From contig NZ_CP018092.1 of NCBI RefSeq assembly GCF_002754935.1, positions 1,612,001-1,676,000 on the forward strand: 64,000 bases of DNA, read 5' to 3'. Source of the stretch: Thermostichus lividus PCC 6715 (GTDB lineage: Bacteria > Cyanobacteriota > Cyanobacteriia > Thermosynechococcales > Thermosynechococcaceae). This document shows, piece after piece, positions 48,568-58,061 of this stretch (position 1 is its first letter; every line of letters begins with the position of its first letter). The position numbers were made by a program, and so were the translations under genes. A model generated the notes under the pieces. The model worked only from the letters and a program-made list of their open reading frames with translations. It ran no database searches and was not told the origin of the DNA.

Positions 48568-48815
48568 AGTTGTCTTATAGCGGTGGTTAGCCCATGTTCC
48601 CAGAGCGACTATTGAGATATTGACTCACCAAGCGCGCCATGACAATAGCCGAGTACATCTGACCAAAAATCGCCTCTAGGTTGGCGATCGCCATCCCAAA
48701 GGGAGTCGTTGGTGTAATATCCCCATACCCTACACTCGTGAGGGTTGTAAAGCTAAAGTACAACAAACTAATTGACTTCTCTCCTCCTTGAAAGAGAGGA
48801 GATTCCCAAAGGATG

Positions 48816-50105
48816 CTACGCAACGGGCTGAAGCCGCGTTGCTTCGCTTTTCCCTTGAGCTGTCACCCACAACTTAATGCGGGTGGGGGCAGTCAAAGAC
48901 CCCCTACCAACTCCGCTCAGACTCAATCCAAGCATCGTCGCTACTTTACGCAGGATGTTGGCAGCGCCATTACAATCCGCGTTGATGTACCAATTCTGAG
49001 CAGTCCTGAACAAGCCTCGCTTCGTCCGCTTCCCCGATGACTTCCAGCTATCAGGTTTTTCACCGAATGTCGGCAAAAAGTCACCATCCACAAACGATGC
49101 TTGAGAGGTATACGACTCCTCAGTTTCAACAAACTCTATCCCGTACTGCTCCGCTAACTGAGCAATCCGCTCTTTCAGTCTCGCAGTTGGGATCTGCACA
49201 AACTTCTGATTGGTCTTCTTGCCCAGGTTGGAACCGTCCTTTTGCCGCGGGTTCCAGCCAAATACAATCCGACCAATCCGGTTACGGGTGCAATGGTCAA
49301 TTACAATCCTAGCCGCTTTGTTCACTGCATCACGTATCTGCCGATTGCGCTTCTCAGTGAGTTGTGCCAGTCGCTTTGACCAAAAGCCTTGAGGCTTACC
49401 TTCTTTCAGCTTGGCAATTTGCTTGTTGTACCAGCGGTTCAACGATTTCAGGTGCAGTCCATCCACAATGAAGCTGGTTCCCACATTGCTGACGCAGGTG
49501 AGCCAGTTGTTTAATCCCGAATCGATGCCCAGCACCCGCATCGGGTCTACATCAATCTGAACAGGTTTCAGACGATAGACAAACTCAGTGTAGAAACACC
49601 CATTGCGCGGCAGAATCCGCAGTTCCTTGATGTCCTCAAATTTGAGATTGGAGGGCATGGGGACAGTAAACGAATCAATCTGAAACCACACTTTCACTAA
49701 CTGCCCCAGCGGAACCCGGATCATCCCATCAACCAACTTCAGCGCTTGTTTGGGATAGCTGACTACTGCCAACCCTCCCTTCTTGCGGTAATTTGGCATC
49801 TTGGGTTTCTCTGCCAGTTCTCCACCTTGCCACAGTTTCAACAATGCTCGGTAGGACTTAAACGACTCGTAGACCGAAATCAAGGTTTGCTGTGCAGCCT
49901 GGGAGTAAAGAGCTTGGAAGTGCTTACTGGTCTTGTATTCGTAACTCAGGCTATGCTTGCCAATCCACTGCCCGGTCTTAAAGTGCAGTTGACGAGCATA
50001 GTAGATGCCCTGATTGGTTAGCTTGTTTGCCTCAGAGCAGACAAATTCCATCACCCCCTTAAGTTCGTTATTGGGGTTGAGCAAAACTTGCTGACATCCA
50101 AACAT
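48816..50105 (-). CDS. tnpB: TnpB-type nuclease, zinc-ribbon-less group
   Basis: 429 residues from ATG 50105 (MFGCQQVLL). RuvC residues: Asp in VLGIDSGLNNWLTC, and Asp in NADCNGAANIL. In place of the usual VxIEDL motif it reads IVFGWNPRQKDGSN, and the likely catalytic Glu is instead in VETEESYTSQASFVDGD, a shift known for a subgroup of TnpB. There is no CxxC zinc ribbon before the last motif. The C-terminal tail is proline/lysine-rich. The protein is intact in length. Confidence 0.85.
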   Translation of the reverse strand: MFGCQQVLLNPNNELKGVMEFVCSEANKLTNQGIYYARQLHFKTGQWIGKHSLSYEYKTSKHFQALYSQAAQQTLISVYESFKSYRALLKLWQGGELAEKPKMPNYRKKGGLAVVSYPKQALKLVDGMIRVPLGQLVKVWFQIDSFTVPMPSNLKFEDIKELRILPRNGCFYTEFVYRLKPVQIDVDPMRVLGIDSGLNNWLTCVSNVGTSFIVDGLHLKSLNRWYNKQIAKLKEGKPQGFWSKRLAQLTEKRNRQIRDAVNKAARIVIDHCTRNRIGRIVFGWNPRQKDGSNLGKKTNQKFVQIPTARLKERIAQLAEQYGIEFVETEESYTSQASFVDGDFLPTFGEKPDSWKSSGKRTKRGLFRTAQNWYINADCNGAANILRKVATMLGLSLSGVGRGSLTAPTRIKLWVTAQGKSEATRLQPVA

Positions 50106-50184
50106 GGTGAGTTTATGCAACAATTGTCTATAGCGTAGCACAGATAGACAAACCGGTGAACTATGGACTACCAGAAAAGCCGCA

Positions 50185-50352
50185 ATGCATCGAATTAAGG
50201 GGCGAACTGCACGGTTCCTCAGACAGGAATTCCCTAATCCATTAATGAAACTGCCGTCCATGTGGACATCCAGTGACTTTGTCTCAACGGCTGGCAATGT
50301 TAGCAGCGAAACAATTCAGCGCTACATTGAAGCTCAGGGCAAGAGTAATTGA
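50185..50352 (+). pseudogene. C-terminal remnant of IS200-type TnpA (Y1 transposase)
   Basis: Fifty-five codons from an ATG at 50185 to TGA 50350-50352 read FLRQEFPNPLMKLPSMWTSS, DFVSTAGNVSSETIQRYIEA and QGKSN. The YIEAQ motif (Y-x-x-x-Q) is the catalytic tyrosine region of Y1 transposases. The HuH metal-binding region is absent and upstream frames carry stops, so TnpA is dead. Confidence 0.8.
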
Positions 50353-50930
50353 CCTTACTAGGGGCTAAAGCCCCCTGAGTTGGCTGTATCTCCTCGCTAA
50401 AGCGGAGGGGTTTTAGCCCGCCCACATCACTCCTATAAACACAAATCCCCCCCCGAATCGAGTCACCAGTAATCACATTGGCTCTGAAAATTCTTCGTAA
50501 AATCAACACAACAGCCATGGCTGTGATTCCCAAATGAAACCCATTGAGCACTAGAGAGATACGCCGATAGTCGGCATCCAGCAGAACCAGAACCACTTCC
50601 ACCAAGCCGACCGCAATGGTCATCATGAGAAAAAAAACTAACGTCCGTACCTGAACCTCAAATGTGCGTAGGGTAAGAGCCACCGCCAGAGACACAAGGG
50701 CAATATAGGTCAACATCGATGCACTTTCACCATCGACCAGCGTCGGCAGAACCAAAAGCAAAATTTGCGTCGCCAATAACTGAGTATATTTATTCTCAAG
50801 GATGAAATGATGTGGTTTGTAAGCCATGGGACAACACCAGTGGCAGGATGGGTGGCTCTCCTTACAAAAACAAAAAAGTAAGGGGCAAAGGATTGCTCTT
50901 ACAATACGGTAAAGCTATTGTCGCGTACAG

Positions 50931-51356
50931 ATGCAGCAACCCCGTAAAATAGAGGTTGAATGGCTAGAGGATGCAGTAGTCTTGAGTAAAGCGGAACGGG
51001 ATGCCTTGGACAACAAACTGTCGCAGCGGTTTATTCACCTTGATCCAGCGGGTTACTTCATCATCTACATTGATCACGAGCAGCAACGTATCTGGATGAA
51101 GCACTACCCCAATGCCATCAATGAAAAAGGCTTAGCCGTTGATCCACAGACGGGGGAACCTATCCCCACTAAGGGGAAGGTACTGCGGGAACCGGATGTG
51201 GTTCTCAGCGGTCGTACGGCAAAGGAGTTGTGCATTGAACTCTTTGAAAAAGAGCGAAAGTTCGTCACAATGTTTGACCATGCGGCTTACCTTGGCCGCG
51301 AGCTAATGCGGGCACAGTTCTGTTTGGACGCGGGCATTGACTATATTCAAGATTAG
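50931..51356 (+). CDS. DUF4346 family protein
   Basis: 141 residues: RFIHLDPAGYFIIYIDHEQQ, WMKHYPNAINEKGLAVDPQT, DHAAYLGRELMRAQFCLDAG. This is the DUF4346 pattern common in cyanobacteria and some archaea (there attached to dihydropteroate-synthase-like domains). Soluble and single-domain; function unknown. It is followed 7 bases later by the diheme cytochrome. Confidence 0.8.
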   Translation: MQQPRKIEVEWLEDAVVLSKAERDALDNKLSQRFIHLDPAGYFIIYIDHEQQRIWMKHYPNAINEKGLAVDPQTGEPIPTKGKVLREPDVVLSGRTAKELCIELFEKERKFVTMFDHAAYLGRELMRAQFCLDAGIDYIQD

Positions 51357-51363
51357 ACCATTC

Positions 51364-51876
51364 ATGATTAGCCAAACGGGTCGGCGGCAGCAGTGGCGGC
51401 TTTGGCTGGGGCTAGCGGTACTAGGGCTGTGCGCTCTTGTAGGGATGGGGCTAGGGGCGATCGCTGCTCCTGATTTTAGTGGCACTGTGGATGTGTTACC
51501 CCTCAACGCCCAGTTAGGGGCGCAAATTTATCTGCGGCGCTGCGGTACCTGTCACTTGGCTCTCCCCCCAGAAACCATGCCTGCTGAGGCTTGGCAGGTC
51601 TTAATCCAAGATACCAATCACTATGGGGCAACCTTACCTCCTATTCCCCGTCCGGAAATGATCCCGCTGTGGAACTATCTGCGCACCTACTCCCGCGCCT
51701 TAGGTGCTGATGCTCAGATCCCTTTCCGGGTGGGGCGATCGCCGTTTTTTAGAATTTTGCATCCCCGGGTGGAGTTACCAGAACCCGTGACCTTTGGCAG
51801 TTGCAGCCAGTGTCATCCCAAGGCCACACTGTTTAACTTTCGGGAGTTGACCCCAGAGTGGCAACATTCCCCCTAG
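51364..51876 (+). CDS. Diheme cytochrome c
   Basis: 170 residues from ATG 51364. An N-terminal hydrophobic segment (WLGLAVLGLCALVGMGLGAIA) anchors or exports it. Two heme c sites, CGTCH and CSQCH, about 95 residues apart. PLNAQLGAQIYLRRCGTCHLALPPETMP fits the cyanobacterial diheme cytochrome family (no link to cytochrome c550). Electron partner unknown. Located at the thylakoid lumen or periplasm. Confidence 0.85.
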   Translation: MISQTGRRQQWRLWLGLAVLGLCALVGMGLGAIAAPDFSGTVDVLPLNAQLGAQIYLRRCGTCHLALPPETMPAEAWQVLIQDTNHYGATLPPIPRPEMIPLWNYLRTYSRALGADAQIPFRVGRSPFFRILHPRVELPEPVTFGSCSQCHPKATLFNFRELTPEWQHSP

Positions 51877-51910
51877 AATGTTTAGCGAAAGGTGAATTCC
51901 CCACCGCCTC

Positions 51911-52699
51911 ATGTTTTCTGCGTCATCAAGTCGCTATTCCAGTCGCGCCCAACGCCTGATTGCCCGCCGTCGCTGGCTGATGCAGGAGTGGTTGACGGTC
52001 TTGGCGACCTTCTTGTGGGCAGTGGTCTTTCTCAGCTATTGGCTACAGGGGCGGCTGGGGCTACTCATTCACCCCAATTACTTTGCCTTGGCGATCGCCG
52101 CTGGGTTTCTGTTGCTTGCAGTGAGCGGTTGGCAAAGCTGGCGGCTGTGGCGAGGCGCCACTGCGCCGATGCAGCACGTTACCCTGTTGCCACCGGCTTG
52201 GACACTTGCCATCTTAATTGTGGCAGCGGTCATTAGTTTGCTCATTACCCCCCGTCCCTTTAACAGCGATACCGCGATTCACCGTGGCCTTGACGAAGGG
52301 TTAACCGTTACCCGCAATAGCCCCGCCACCTTTCGCCTTAACCAACGACCGGAGGATCGCACCCTCATTGATTGGGTTCGCACCCTCGATGTCTATCCTG
52401 AACCGGATGCCTACGCAGGCTTACCGGCTAAGATTGATGGCTTTGCGGTTCACAGTCGCCAACTTCCAGACAATTACCTGACACTGACGCGGTTTGTGAT
52501 CACCTGCTGTGCTGCCGATGCTTACCCGGTGGGCTTACCCGTTAAACTGCCGCAACCCCGCCAAGCCTATCCCCAGGACCAATGGTTCCGCGTTGAAGGG
52601 CAAATGGCGACGGAAACCCTAGGAGAGCGACGGCAACTGGTACTGGTGGCAACCACCATTACCCCTATTCCAGAACCCGATAATCCATTTATGTACTAA
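51911..52699 (+). CDS. TIGR03943/DUF1980 family membrane protein
   Basis: 262 residues. Helices at about 28-48, 58-75 and 95-115 are followed by a soluble domain with RFVITCCAADAYPVGLPVKL, a cysteine pair typical of this family. Its usual partner is a DUF318 permease, which is not seen here. It may handle metal or thiol export. It is 34 bases after the diheme cytochrome. Confidence 0.75.
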   Translation: MFSASSSRYSSRAQRLIARRRWLMQEWLTVLATFLWAVVFLSYWLQGRLGLLIHPNYFALAIAAGFLLLAVSGWQSWRLWRGATAPMQHVTLLPPAWTLAILIVAAVISLLITPRPFNSDTAIHRGLDEGLTVTRNSPATFRLNQRPEDRTLIDWVRTLDVYPEPDAYAGLPAKIDGFAVHSRQLPDNYLTLTRFVITCCAADAYPVGLPVKLPQPRQAYPQDQWFRVEGQMATETLGERRQLVLVATTITPIPEPDNPFMY

Positions 52700-52704
52700 C
52701 CCGA

Positions 52705-53397
52705 ATGCTGTTCCATCTGGTTCACTTACCGTACTGGATTGTGTTGGGGATGGGGGTTTTACTCTTTTTGACCGTCATTGTTGGGGATATTGGTGATGAA
52801 GATGCAGAGGTGGATACCGATGCTGATGCCCTTGAGGTGGACATCGATGGTGAAGAGGGCATCTCCCTGTTGACCCTACTGCACTGGCTAGGCGTGGGCA
52901 GAGCACCTCTGATTTTGCTACTCGCCCTAGACTTTAGCCTTCTTGGGGTTCTGGGGTGGTTATTGAATGTGCTGTTCTATCTGGTCAGTGGCGGCTGGCC
53001 GATGGGGGGGTGGGGGGCACTCATTGCCATCGTGGCGATTGGGGGTTCCCTCGGTCTTGGTAGTCTCTGCTCCCGGCCATTGGGACGGATTTTTGCCCAG
53101 TTTAGCGAGGATGCCAGTGGCGATCGCCTGTTGGGGTGTCAAGGGCATGTCAGCTCTGCCCAAATTCCGCCCAGCGGAGCTGGCATTGGCCAAGTCAGCG
53201 TTTTAGATGCAGCGCGTAACCGTTTGACGGTGCCTGCCGTGCTACCACCGTGGGCAACCGTTATCCCCCAGTACCGGCAAGATGTCCTCATTATCGATCG
53301 CCAAGGCAGTGAGTATGTGGTGATTGCTAAAGACAGCTTAGACGAAGGACTATGGCTGCGCCAGCAAAAGCAACCCAGCGACGAACAACATTCCTAG
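52705..53397 (+). CDS. YqiJ/NfeD-like membrane protein
   Basis: 230 residues. Order: one helix (LPYWIVLGMGVLLFLTVI), an acidic stretch (GDEDAEVDTDADALEVDID), two helices and a C-terminal OB-fold-like domain (GCQGHVSSAQIPPSGAGIGQ ... RQDVLIIDRQGSEYVV). This layout matches YqiJ-type partners of flotillin-like proteins; no flotillin gene follows. Six bases after the TIGR03943 gene. Confidence 0.7.
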   Translation: MLFHLVHLPYWIVLGMGVLLFLTVIVGDIGDEDAEVDTDADALEVDIDGEEGISLLTLLHWLGVGRAPLILLLALDFSLLGVLGWLLNVLFYLVSGGWPMGGWGALIAIVAIGGSLGLGSLCSRPLGRIFAQFSEDASGDRLLGCQGHVSSAQIPPSGAGIGQVSVLDAARNRLTVPAVLPPWATVIPQYRQDVLIIDRQGSEYVVIAKDSLDEGLWLRQQKQPSDEQHS

Positions 53398-53404
53398 GCA
53401 CAGC

Positions 53405-53995
53405 CTACTTGAGTTCCCTGCCAAAGGGAAGTAAGCCCAAAATCATCAGCTTGAAGTGCTGCCGGGCAAAGGGCAGACCAATCACGGTAATTGCTAAGAT
53501 CACATCGGGTAGGGCTGGAAGCCCCGTACTTCAGTGCGGGGAGGAAAGCTCCTTTAGCAACTTCAGTTGTTTTAGGTTATAATTGTACTGCGGACACCAG
53601 AAACGGTTGTTCAAGGCACTGGTAACGGTCGATTGGGGGTGTTGTAAACCACCCCAGAGGCTCGCGGTTGGCTTGCTAACTGCAGGGCTACTAAAAGCTC
53701 CCTGCTTTAGCTGGGAGTAGTTTACGCCCCAGATCAAATGATTGAGGGCAATCCCCCAACCAATAATAAGTAACCAGAGAATATTAAAGATCATGGTTAG
53801 GGTACTATTGGCACTGGGCAATTGCACAATCTCTTTGCCAAAGGGGAGCAGGGTACTCCAGCCCAGTTGAATGGCTTTCAGGCCAAAGGGAATCCCAATA
53901 ATGGTTAGACAAAGGCTCAGACCCCCAATCATATAGCCAATGCCAGTAAATAGCCCCCCAAAGATTAGCCAGATCAGATTGCCAAGCAAGCTCAT
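53405..53995 (-). pseudogene. YccF-family inner-membrane protein split by a miniature element
   Basis: The N-terminal part from ATG 53995 reads LLGNLIWLIFGGLFTGIGYM, IIGIPFGLKAIQLGWSTLLPFG and ends at NHLIWG (53726). The C-terminal part (53506-53405) reads DVILAITVIGLPFARQHFKL and MILGLLPFGRELK. Removing 53507-53725 (219 bp) joins 90 and 34 codons in frame and restores a complete 123-residue YccF protein. The disruption is therefore an insertion without other damage. YccF is a small membrane protein of unknown function. Confidence 0.85.
53507..53725 (+). mobile_element. 219-bp miniature IS200/IS605-like element (PATE/MITE)
   Basis: No coding capacity is evident. The left end has hairpin AGCCCCGTACTTCAGTGCGGGGAGG and the right end AGCTCCCTGCTTTAGCTGGGAGTAGTTTAC. 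Both correspond in position and form to the ends of the tnpB element at 33.3-34.6 kb (GTTTAC at the right edge). It is probably mobilised by TnpA in trans. Confidence 0.75.
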
Positions 53996-54130
53996 GGATC
54001 TGTTCCTCACCAATTGCATGTACTAGCCTTAGCCTAGCAAGTGCCGTTGCCGCCATGATCACCCGTATTAGGAATGCTTATCCCCGATTCCTTAAGGAAA
54101 GTTTATATTGGAGAAGTAAAGGCGTAATGT

Positions 54131-54814
54131 TTGGTAATGCCCATGACCCTTGCTGCACTTATGGTGACGCAGGCTGAAGCCCTCCGCGGTCTGTTTCAGA
54201 CATTGACGGCAACCAGTTGCCCCTACCACTACAACTTTCATCTCCACACCATTTATTCCGATGGCCAGCTCACCCCACAGCAAGTGGCGCAGCAGGCAAT
54301 GATTCACGGTCTAAAAGGGTTTGCCATTACGGATCACCACGCCCTCGAGGGCTATTTCCAAGCCCGAACCTACATTGAAGCCTACCCAGGGAGCGATCGC
54401 CCCCAAGTGTTCACCGGCATTGAAATCACCGCCCAACTCCTTGACACTGAAGTCCACATCCTTGGCTATGGCTTTGATCCTAACGCACCTGTTCTCCACC
54501 TCTACGCCATGGGGTCTGCCCCCCAAGGGGAGTTGGCACGGGCAGAGCGGGTGATTGCTGCCCTGCACGAGGCGGGTGGCTTAGCAATTTTGGCACACCC
54601 CGCCCGCTATCGGCTCCCTGCTGAGCAACTCATTCCTGCTGCCATTGCCCGTGGCATTGATGGCATTGAAACCTATTACTGCTACGGCAACCCCGATCCG
54701 TGGGAATCAACCCCAGAGACCACAGCCATTTTCCACCAAATTGCCGTAGAGCACCAGTTACTCGAAACCTGCGGCACTGATACCCATGGGCAAGACATCC
54801 TCGTACGGCGCTAG
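54131..54814 (+). CDS. PHP-domain phosphoesterase
   Basis: 227 residues (start at 54131 or 54140). Metal-binding motifs of PHP: NFHLHTIYSDGQLTP, FAITDHHALEG, GIEITAQLLDTEVHILGYG, LAILAHPARYR, and GTDTHG near the end. Stand-alone PHP proteins hydrolyse phosphoesters such as 3',5'-nucleoside bisphosphates or oligonucleotides. It ends immediately before the next small gene. Confidence 0.85.
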   Translation: MVMPMTLAALMVTQAEALRGLFQTLTATSCPYHYNFHLHTIYSDGQLTPQQVAQQAMIHGLKGFAITDHHALEGYFQARTYIEAYPGSDRPQVFTGIEITAQLLDTEVHILGYGFDPNAPVLHLYAMGSAPQGELARAERVIAALHEAGGLAILAHPARYRLPAEQLIPAAIARGIDGIETYYCYGNPDPWESTPETTAIFHQIAVEHQLLETCGTDTHGQDILVRR

Positions 54815-55024
54815 ATGACAGGCACCGAACTTCTCATCACCGTGGGGGCGATCGCCATTACATGGTTCGTGCTGCGCTGGCTAGTGGGGGTGATGAAACT
54901 GACCCTAGGCACAGCCCTGAAAATTGCCGCTGTGGTCTTATTGCTGCAACTCGTGTTTGGGATTGGCCCAGAGCGACTCTGGGAATACTGGCGACAGTTG
55001 TGGTCAAGTATCACCAGCCAATGA
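54815..55024 (+). CDS. Small membrane protein of unknown function
   Basis: 69 residues starting directly at the base after the PHP stop (no gap). Two hydrophobic segments: LLITVGAIAITWFVLRWLVGV and LKIAAVVLLLQLVFGIG, then a Trp-rich tail. The position makes translational coupling to the PHP gene likely. No family recognised. Confidence 0.6.
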   Translation: MTGTELLITVGAIAITWFVLRWLVGVMKLTLGTALKIAAVVLLLQLVFGIGPERLWEYWRQLWSSITSQ

Positions 55025-55144
55025 ATTCCAAAGCTACTTCACGGTTTCTGGAAGGGTATGCTACGCTCTAGTGTGATCTGAGCGACCTATCCTCGTGCGA
55101 TCGCCAGTTTACTTGATCTTACAACCGTTAGGGAGAAACCGTCC

Positions 55145-56222
55145 GTGTCCCATTCTGTAACCCTCATCCGTGGTGATGGTATTGGTCCTGAAGTTGCCGA
55201 GGCCACTCGTACAGCCATTGACGCAACGGGTGTGAAAATTGACTGGTTAGTCGTGGATGCCGGGGTGGAGATGATGGAGCGCTACGGTACTCCCTTGCCC
55301 GATGAGGTAATCGACGCCATCAAGACTACCAAAACCGCCATCAAAGGTCCAATTACGACCCCAGTGGGCACCGGCTTTCGCTCTGTGAATGTGGAAATTC
55401 GCAAGCGGTTAAACCTCTATGCTAACCTCCGTCCCGCCAAATCCATTAGGGGGGTCAAAAGCTACTTCCAAAACATTGATCTGGTGATTGTCCGCGAAAA
55501 CACTGAAGATCTCTACGCCGGGATTGAGTTTGACTACACCAGCCCAGAAGCCGCCAAAGCCCGTGCCTTTTTAAGTGAACTGGCGGGCAAGCCCATCCGT
55601 GACGATGCAGCCATTGGCGTGAAGCCGATCTCGGTTGGCGGGAGCGATCGCATCATTGAGTTTGCCTTTAAGTACGCCCAAGCCAACCATCGCAAAAAAA
55701 GTGACCGCCGTACACAAGGCTAATATCATGAAATTTACTGATGGCCTGTTTCTGGAGCGGGCGCGGCAGATTGCCCCCCACTATCCAGCCATTGAGTTTG
55801 AAGACCGCATTGTTGACAACATGTGCATGCAACTCATGCAAAAGCCGGAACTCTACGATGTCATGGTGATGCCCAATCTCTACGGCGATATTCTTTCAGA
55901 TTTGTGCGCAGGGATGATTGGCGGCCTTGGGGTTGCCCCCGGTGCCAACATTGGCGATGAGTATGCGGTGTTTGAAGCCATCCATGGCTCTGCTCCCAAG
56001 TATGCTGGACAAAACAAAGCCAACCCCACCGCCCTGATTTTATCGGGGGTTCTGATGCTCCAACACCTTGGGGAAATGGAGGCCGCCCACCGCCTGCAAG
56101 CTGCTGTGGAAAAAGTCATCGGTGAGCAGAAATCGGTGACCTACGATTTAGCCCCTCCCGGCCAAACTCCCGTCGGCACCCAAGAAATGGCAGCGGCTAT
56201 TGCTGAGTACGCTGCCCCCTAG
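55145..56222 (+). pseudogene. Isocitrate/isopropylmalate dehydrogenase family (NAD-type), frameshifted
   Basis: Frame one: VTLIRGDGIGPEVAEATRTA, RSVNVEIRKRLNLYANLRPA, LVIVRENTEDLYAGIEFDYT. Frame two: [60 protein letters not shown]. The frame slips in an A7 run near 55693-55699 (CGC-AAAAAAA-GTG). With six A the protein reads [15 protein letters not shown] and has 358 residues, normal for this family. It resembles NAD-dependent isocitrate or homoisocitrate dehydrogenases rather than the 475-residue cyanobacterial NADP-Icd or LeuB. Substrate therefore open. Confidence 0.85.
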
Positions 56223-57583
56223 CCCACCAGCAGGTTCTCCTCAGGGTACTGAATATTAGACGGGCGGGGATCACCCATGATGGCGGCCATCAGTAGCAGA
56301 ATGCCCACCCGCCCAGCAAACATCGTTACCACTAACACAAATTTAGAAAACACCGTCAACCCACTCGTAATACCGGTAGAAAGGCCAACGGTTGCAAAGG
56401 CGGAGACCGTTTCAAAAAGGATGTTAATAAAGTTGATCTCCGGGTCGGCGATCGCAATCAAGGTGGTTGAAATCAGCACCGTAAACATCGAGCCAACGGT
56501 CACTGCCACAGCTTTCATAATCAGGGTGGGGGGCACTTGGCGGCGATAGAGCAGCACCACATCCTTACCTTGGAGCGTTGATTTGGTAATCCCAGCAAGA
56601 ATACGGAACGTCGTTGTTTTAATGCCCCCTGCCGTACCGCCAGGACTACCGCCAATAAACATTAAGGCAATCATGATAAAGAGGCCGCTGTTTCTAAAGC
56701 TGCCAATGTCAACGGTGTTAAAGCCTGCGGTGCGAGCAGTTACCGACTGAAACCAAGCAAGGAGTAGCTTTTGATCAAGGGAAAACTGACCAAACGCTTC
56801 TGGTGACCGAAACTCCGTTAGCAAGAGCATGACTGTTCCTAAAATCAACAGTACTCCCGTCGTACTGGTTACAATCTTGAAATTGAGACTAAAGGTCATT
56901 TGGCGAGCCTTGCGCACTAAGTAGCGAGGTCGCCCCCAGTGCCGTAAACAGTCGGTCAGCCACAGGTAAAATTCAAAAATCACTTCATAGCCAATGCCAC
57001 CAAAAATAATCAGAGCAGAAATGACAAAATTGAGCGGCACTGAGGTTTGGTAACTCATTAGGCTATCGCTAAAAAGGCTAAACCCGGCATTATTCCAAGC
57101 ACTGATACTGTGAAAGACTGCTAGCCATAGTCCCCTTAAATCTCCGTAGTCTTGGCGAAATATGAACCAGAGCAACAACGTACCGGTAATTTCAAAGAGG
57201 AAGGCCAACCCCAAAATTGAGCGCACCAGTTGCCGCGCCCCCTGAATCCCCCGTCGGTCAAGAGCCTGTTGTACCGCTATTTTCTGCCGCAAATTAAACT
57301 TCCGTCCTAGCAAAATAATTAGAAAGGTGGTGGCGGTCATATACCCTAAGCCTCCCACCTGAATGAGCAGCAGAATGATCAAATGACCAAAGGTCGAAAA
57401 ATGCGTCGGGGTATCAACAATGATGTGGCCGGTCACGCAGACCGCTGACGTGGCTGTAAATAGAGCAATGACAAAGGGGTTCCACTGGCCGTTACTGGTG
57501 GACCACGGTAGCCATAGCAACAGCGTACCCACCGTAATGACGGCTAAAAACCCTAAGCAGATCGTGCGCGGAACAGTGAGCAT
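56219..57583 (-). CDS. ktrB: KtrB/TrkH-type potassium or sodium-coupled transporter
   Basis: 454 residues, about ten membrane helices. Four P-loop filter motifs are recognisable: [34 protein letters not shown] and [11 protein letters not shown]. It takes up K+ together with a KtrA-type regulatory subunit (none next to it). Its 3' end overlaps the previous gene by four bases. In cyanobacteria the Ktr system serves osmotic adaptation. Confidence 0.92.
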   Translation of the reverse strand: MLTVPRTICLGFLAVITVGTLLLWLPWSTSNGQWNPFVIALFTATSAVCVTGHIIVDTPTHFSTFGHLIILLLIQVGGLGYMTATTFLIILLGRKFNLRQKIAVQQALDRRGIQGARQLVRSILGLAFLFEITGTLLLWFIFRQDYGDLRGLWLAVFHSISAWNNAGFSLFSDSLMSYQTSVPLNFVISALIIFGGIGYEVIFEFYLWLTDCLRHWGRPRYLVRKARQMTFSLNFKIVTSTTGVLLILGTVMLLLTEFRSPEAFGQFSLDQKLLLAWFQSVTARTAGFNTVDIGSFRNSGLFIMIALMFIGGSPGGTAGGIKTTTFRILAGITKSTLQGKDVVLLYRRQVPPTLIMKAVAVTVGSMFTVLISTTLIAIADPEINFINILFETVSAFATVGLSTGITSGLTVFSKFVLVVTMFAGRVGILLLMAAIMGDPRPSNIQYPEENLLVG

Positions 57584-57675
57584 GAGATCAAGGAGATCGA
57601 TAGAGGGGTCCCACGCTAATCTATCAAGTTCCGTCGCTGTGCTCCAATAGCGTCACGTTGGTCTTAGGGAGCGGC

Positions 57676-57960
57676 TTAGTTGCGGATGGGGCCATTGTAG
57701 TCTACCGTTGTGCGCCCATCGGCTGCCACAGTCACAATGGTTTCCAGTGATGGGGTAGAGGCGGGCACCCCATTAGTTACTCGATAGCCTAGCACCCGGA
57801 AGGTATAGGAGCCATCAGCATTGCGCACGTAGGGAGCCTGCAACACTGGACCGTGCATCGATTGATCGGCTCGATAGCGGGTTAAACCACCATTGACCCG
57901 CTCAGCCGCTTGCCGGGCATAGTTGCGTGCCCGCACCAATTCGGCAATGTTGGTGGTCAT
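57676..57960 (-). CDS. Conserved small protein of unknown function
   Basis: 94 residues: [40 protein letters not shown] and [14 protein letters not shown]. Well-formed codon use, no signal peptide or membrane segment, no cysteine. It lies 101 bases downstream of smc on the same strand. I do not recognise the family. Confidence 0.5.
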   Translation of the reverse strand: MTTNIAELVRARNYARQAAERVNGGLTRYRADQSMHGPVLQAPYVRNADGSYTFRVLGYRVTNGVPASTPSLETIVTVAADGRTTVDYNGPIRN

Positions 57961-58061
57961 CGGTTCGTTAGGTGTACCCCTCAGCCGCCGCTCCTATCCT
58001 TCCGCGGCTTGTCGAAGCGCGGGGATTCTCGGAGGTTGTGTTGAGAGGAATGCTTGCAGCG

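Larger units (their letters stand above)
48772..50434 (-). mobile_element. IS605-type element with intact tnpB and a tnpA remnant
   Basis: On the minus strand the left end has the hairpin CCCCTCCGCTTTAGCGAGGAG (near 50388-50412) and GGGGGCTTTAGCCCC; the right end has TCTCCTCTCTTTCAAGGAGGAGA and ends near AAGTCAA (about 48772). tnpB runs towards the right end and a remnant of tnpA runs the opposite way towards the left end, the standard IS605 order. It sits in the channel gene. Ends approximate. Confidence 0.75.
48587..50827 (-). pseudogene. Potassium-channel gene broken by an IS605-type element
   Basis: The N-terminal part (50827 down to about 50435) encodes several membrane helices ending GDSIRGGICVY. 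The C-terminal part (about 48771 to 48587) encodes LLYFSFTTLTSVGYGDITPT, the pore helix and selectivity filter, and the last helix. Between them lies the transposon. About 30 residues expected between the last-but-one helix and the pore are not found, so some host sequence was lost or replaced. Product would be a small voltage-independent K+ channel of the Ion_trans_2 family. Confidence 0.85.
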
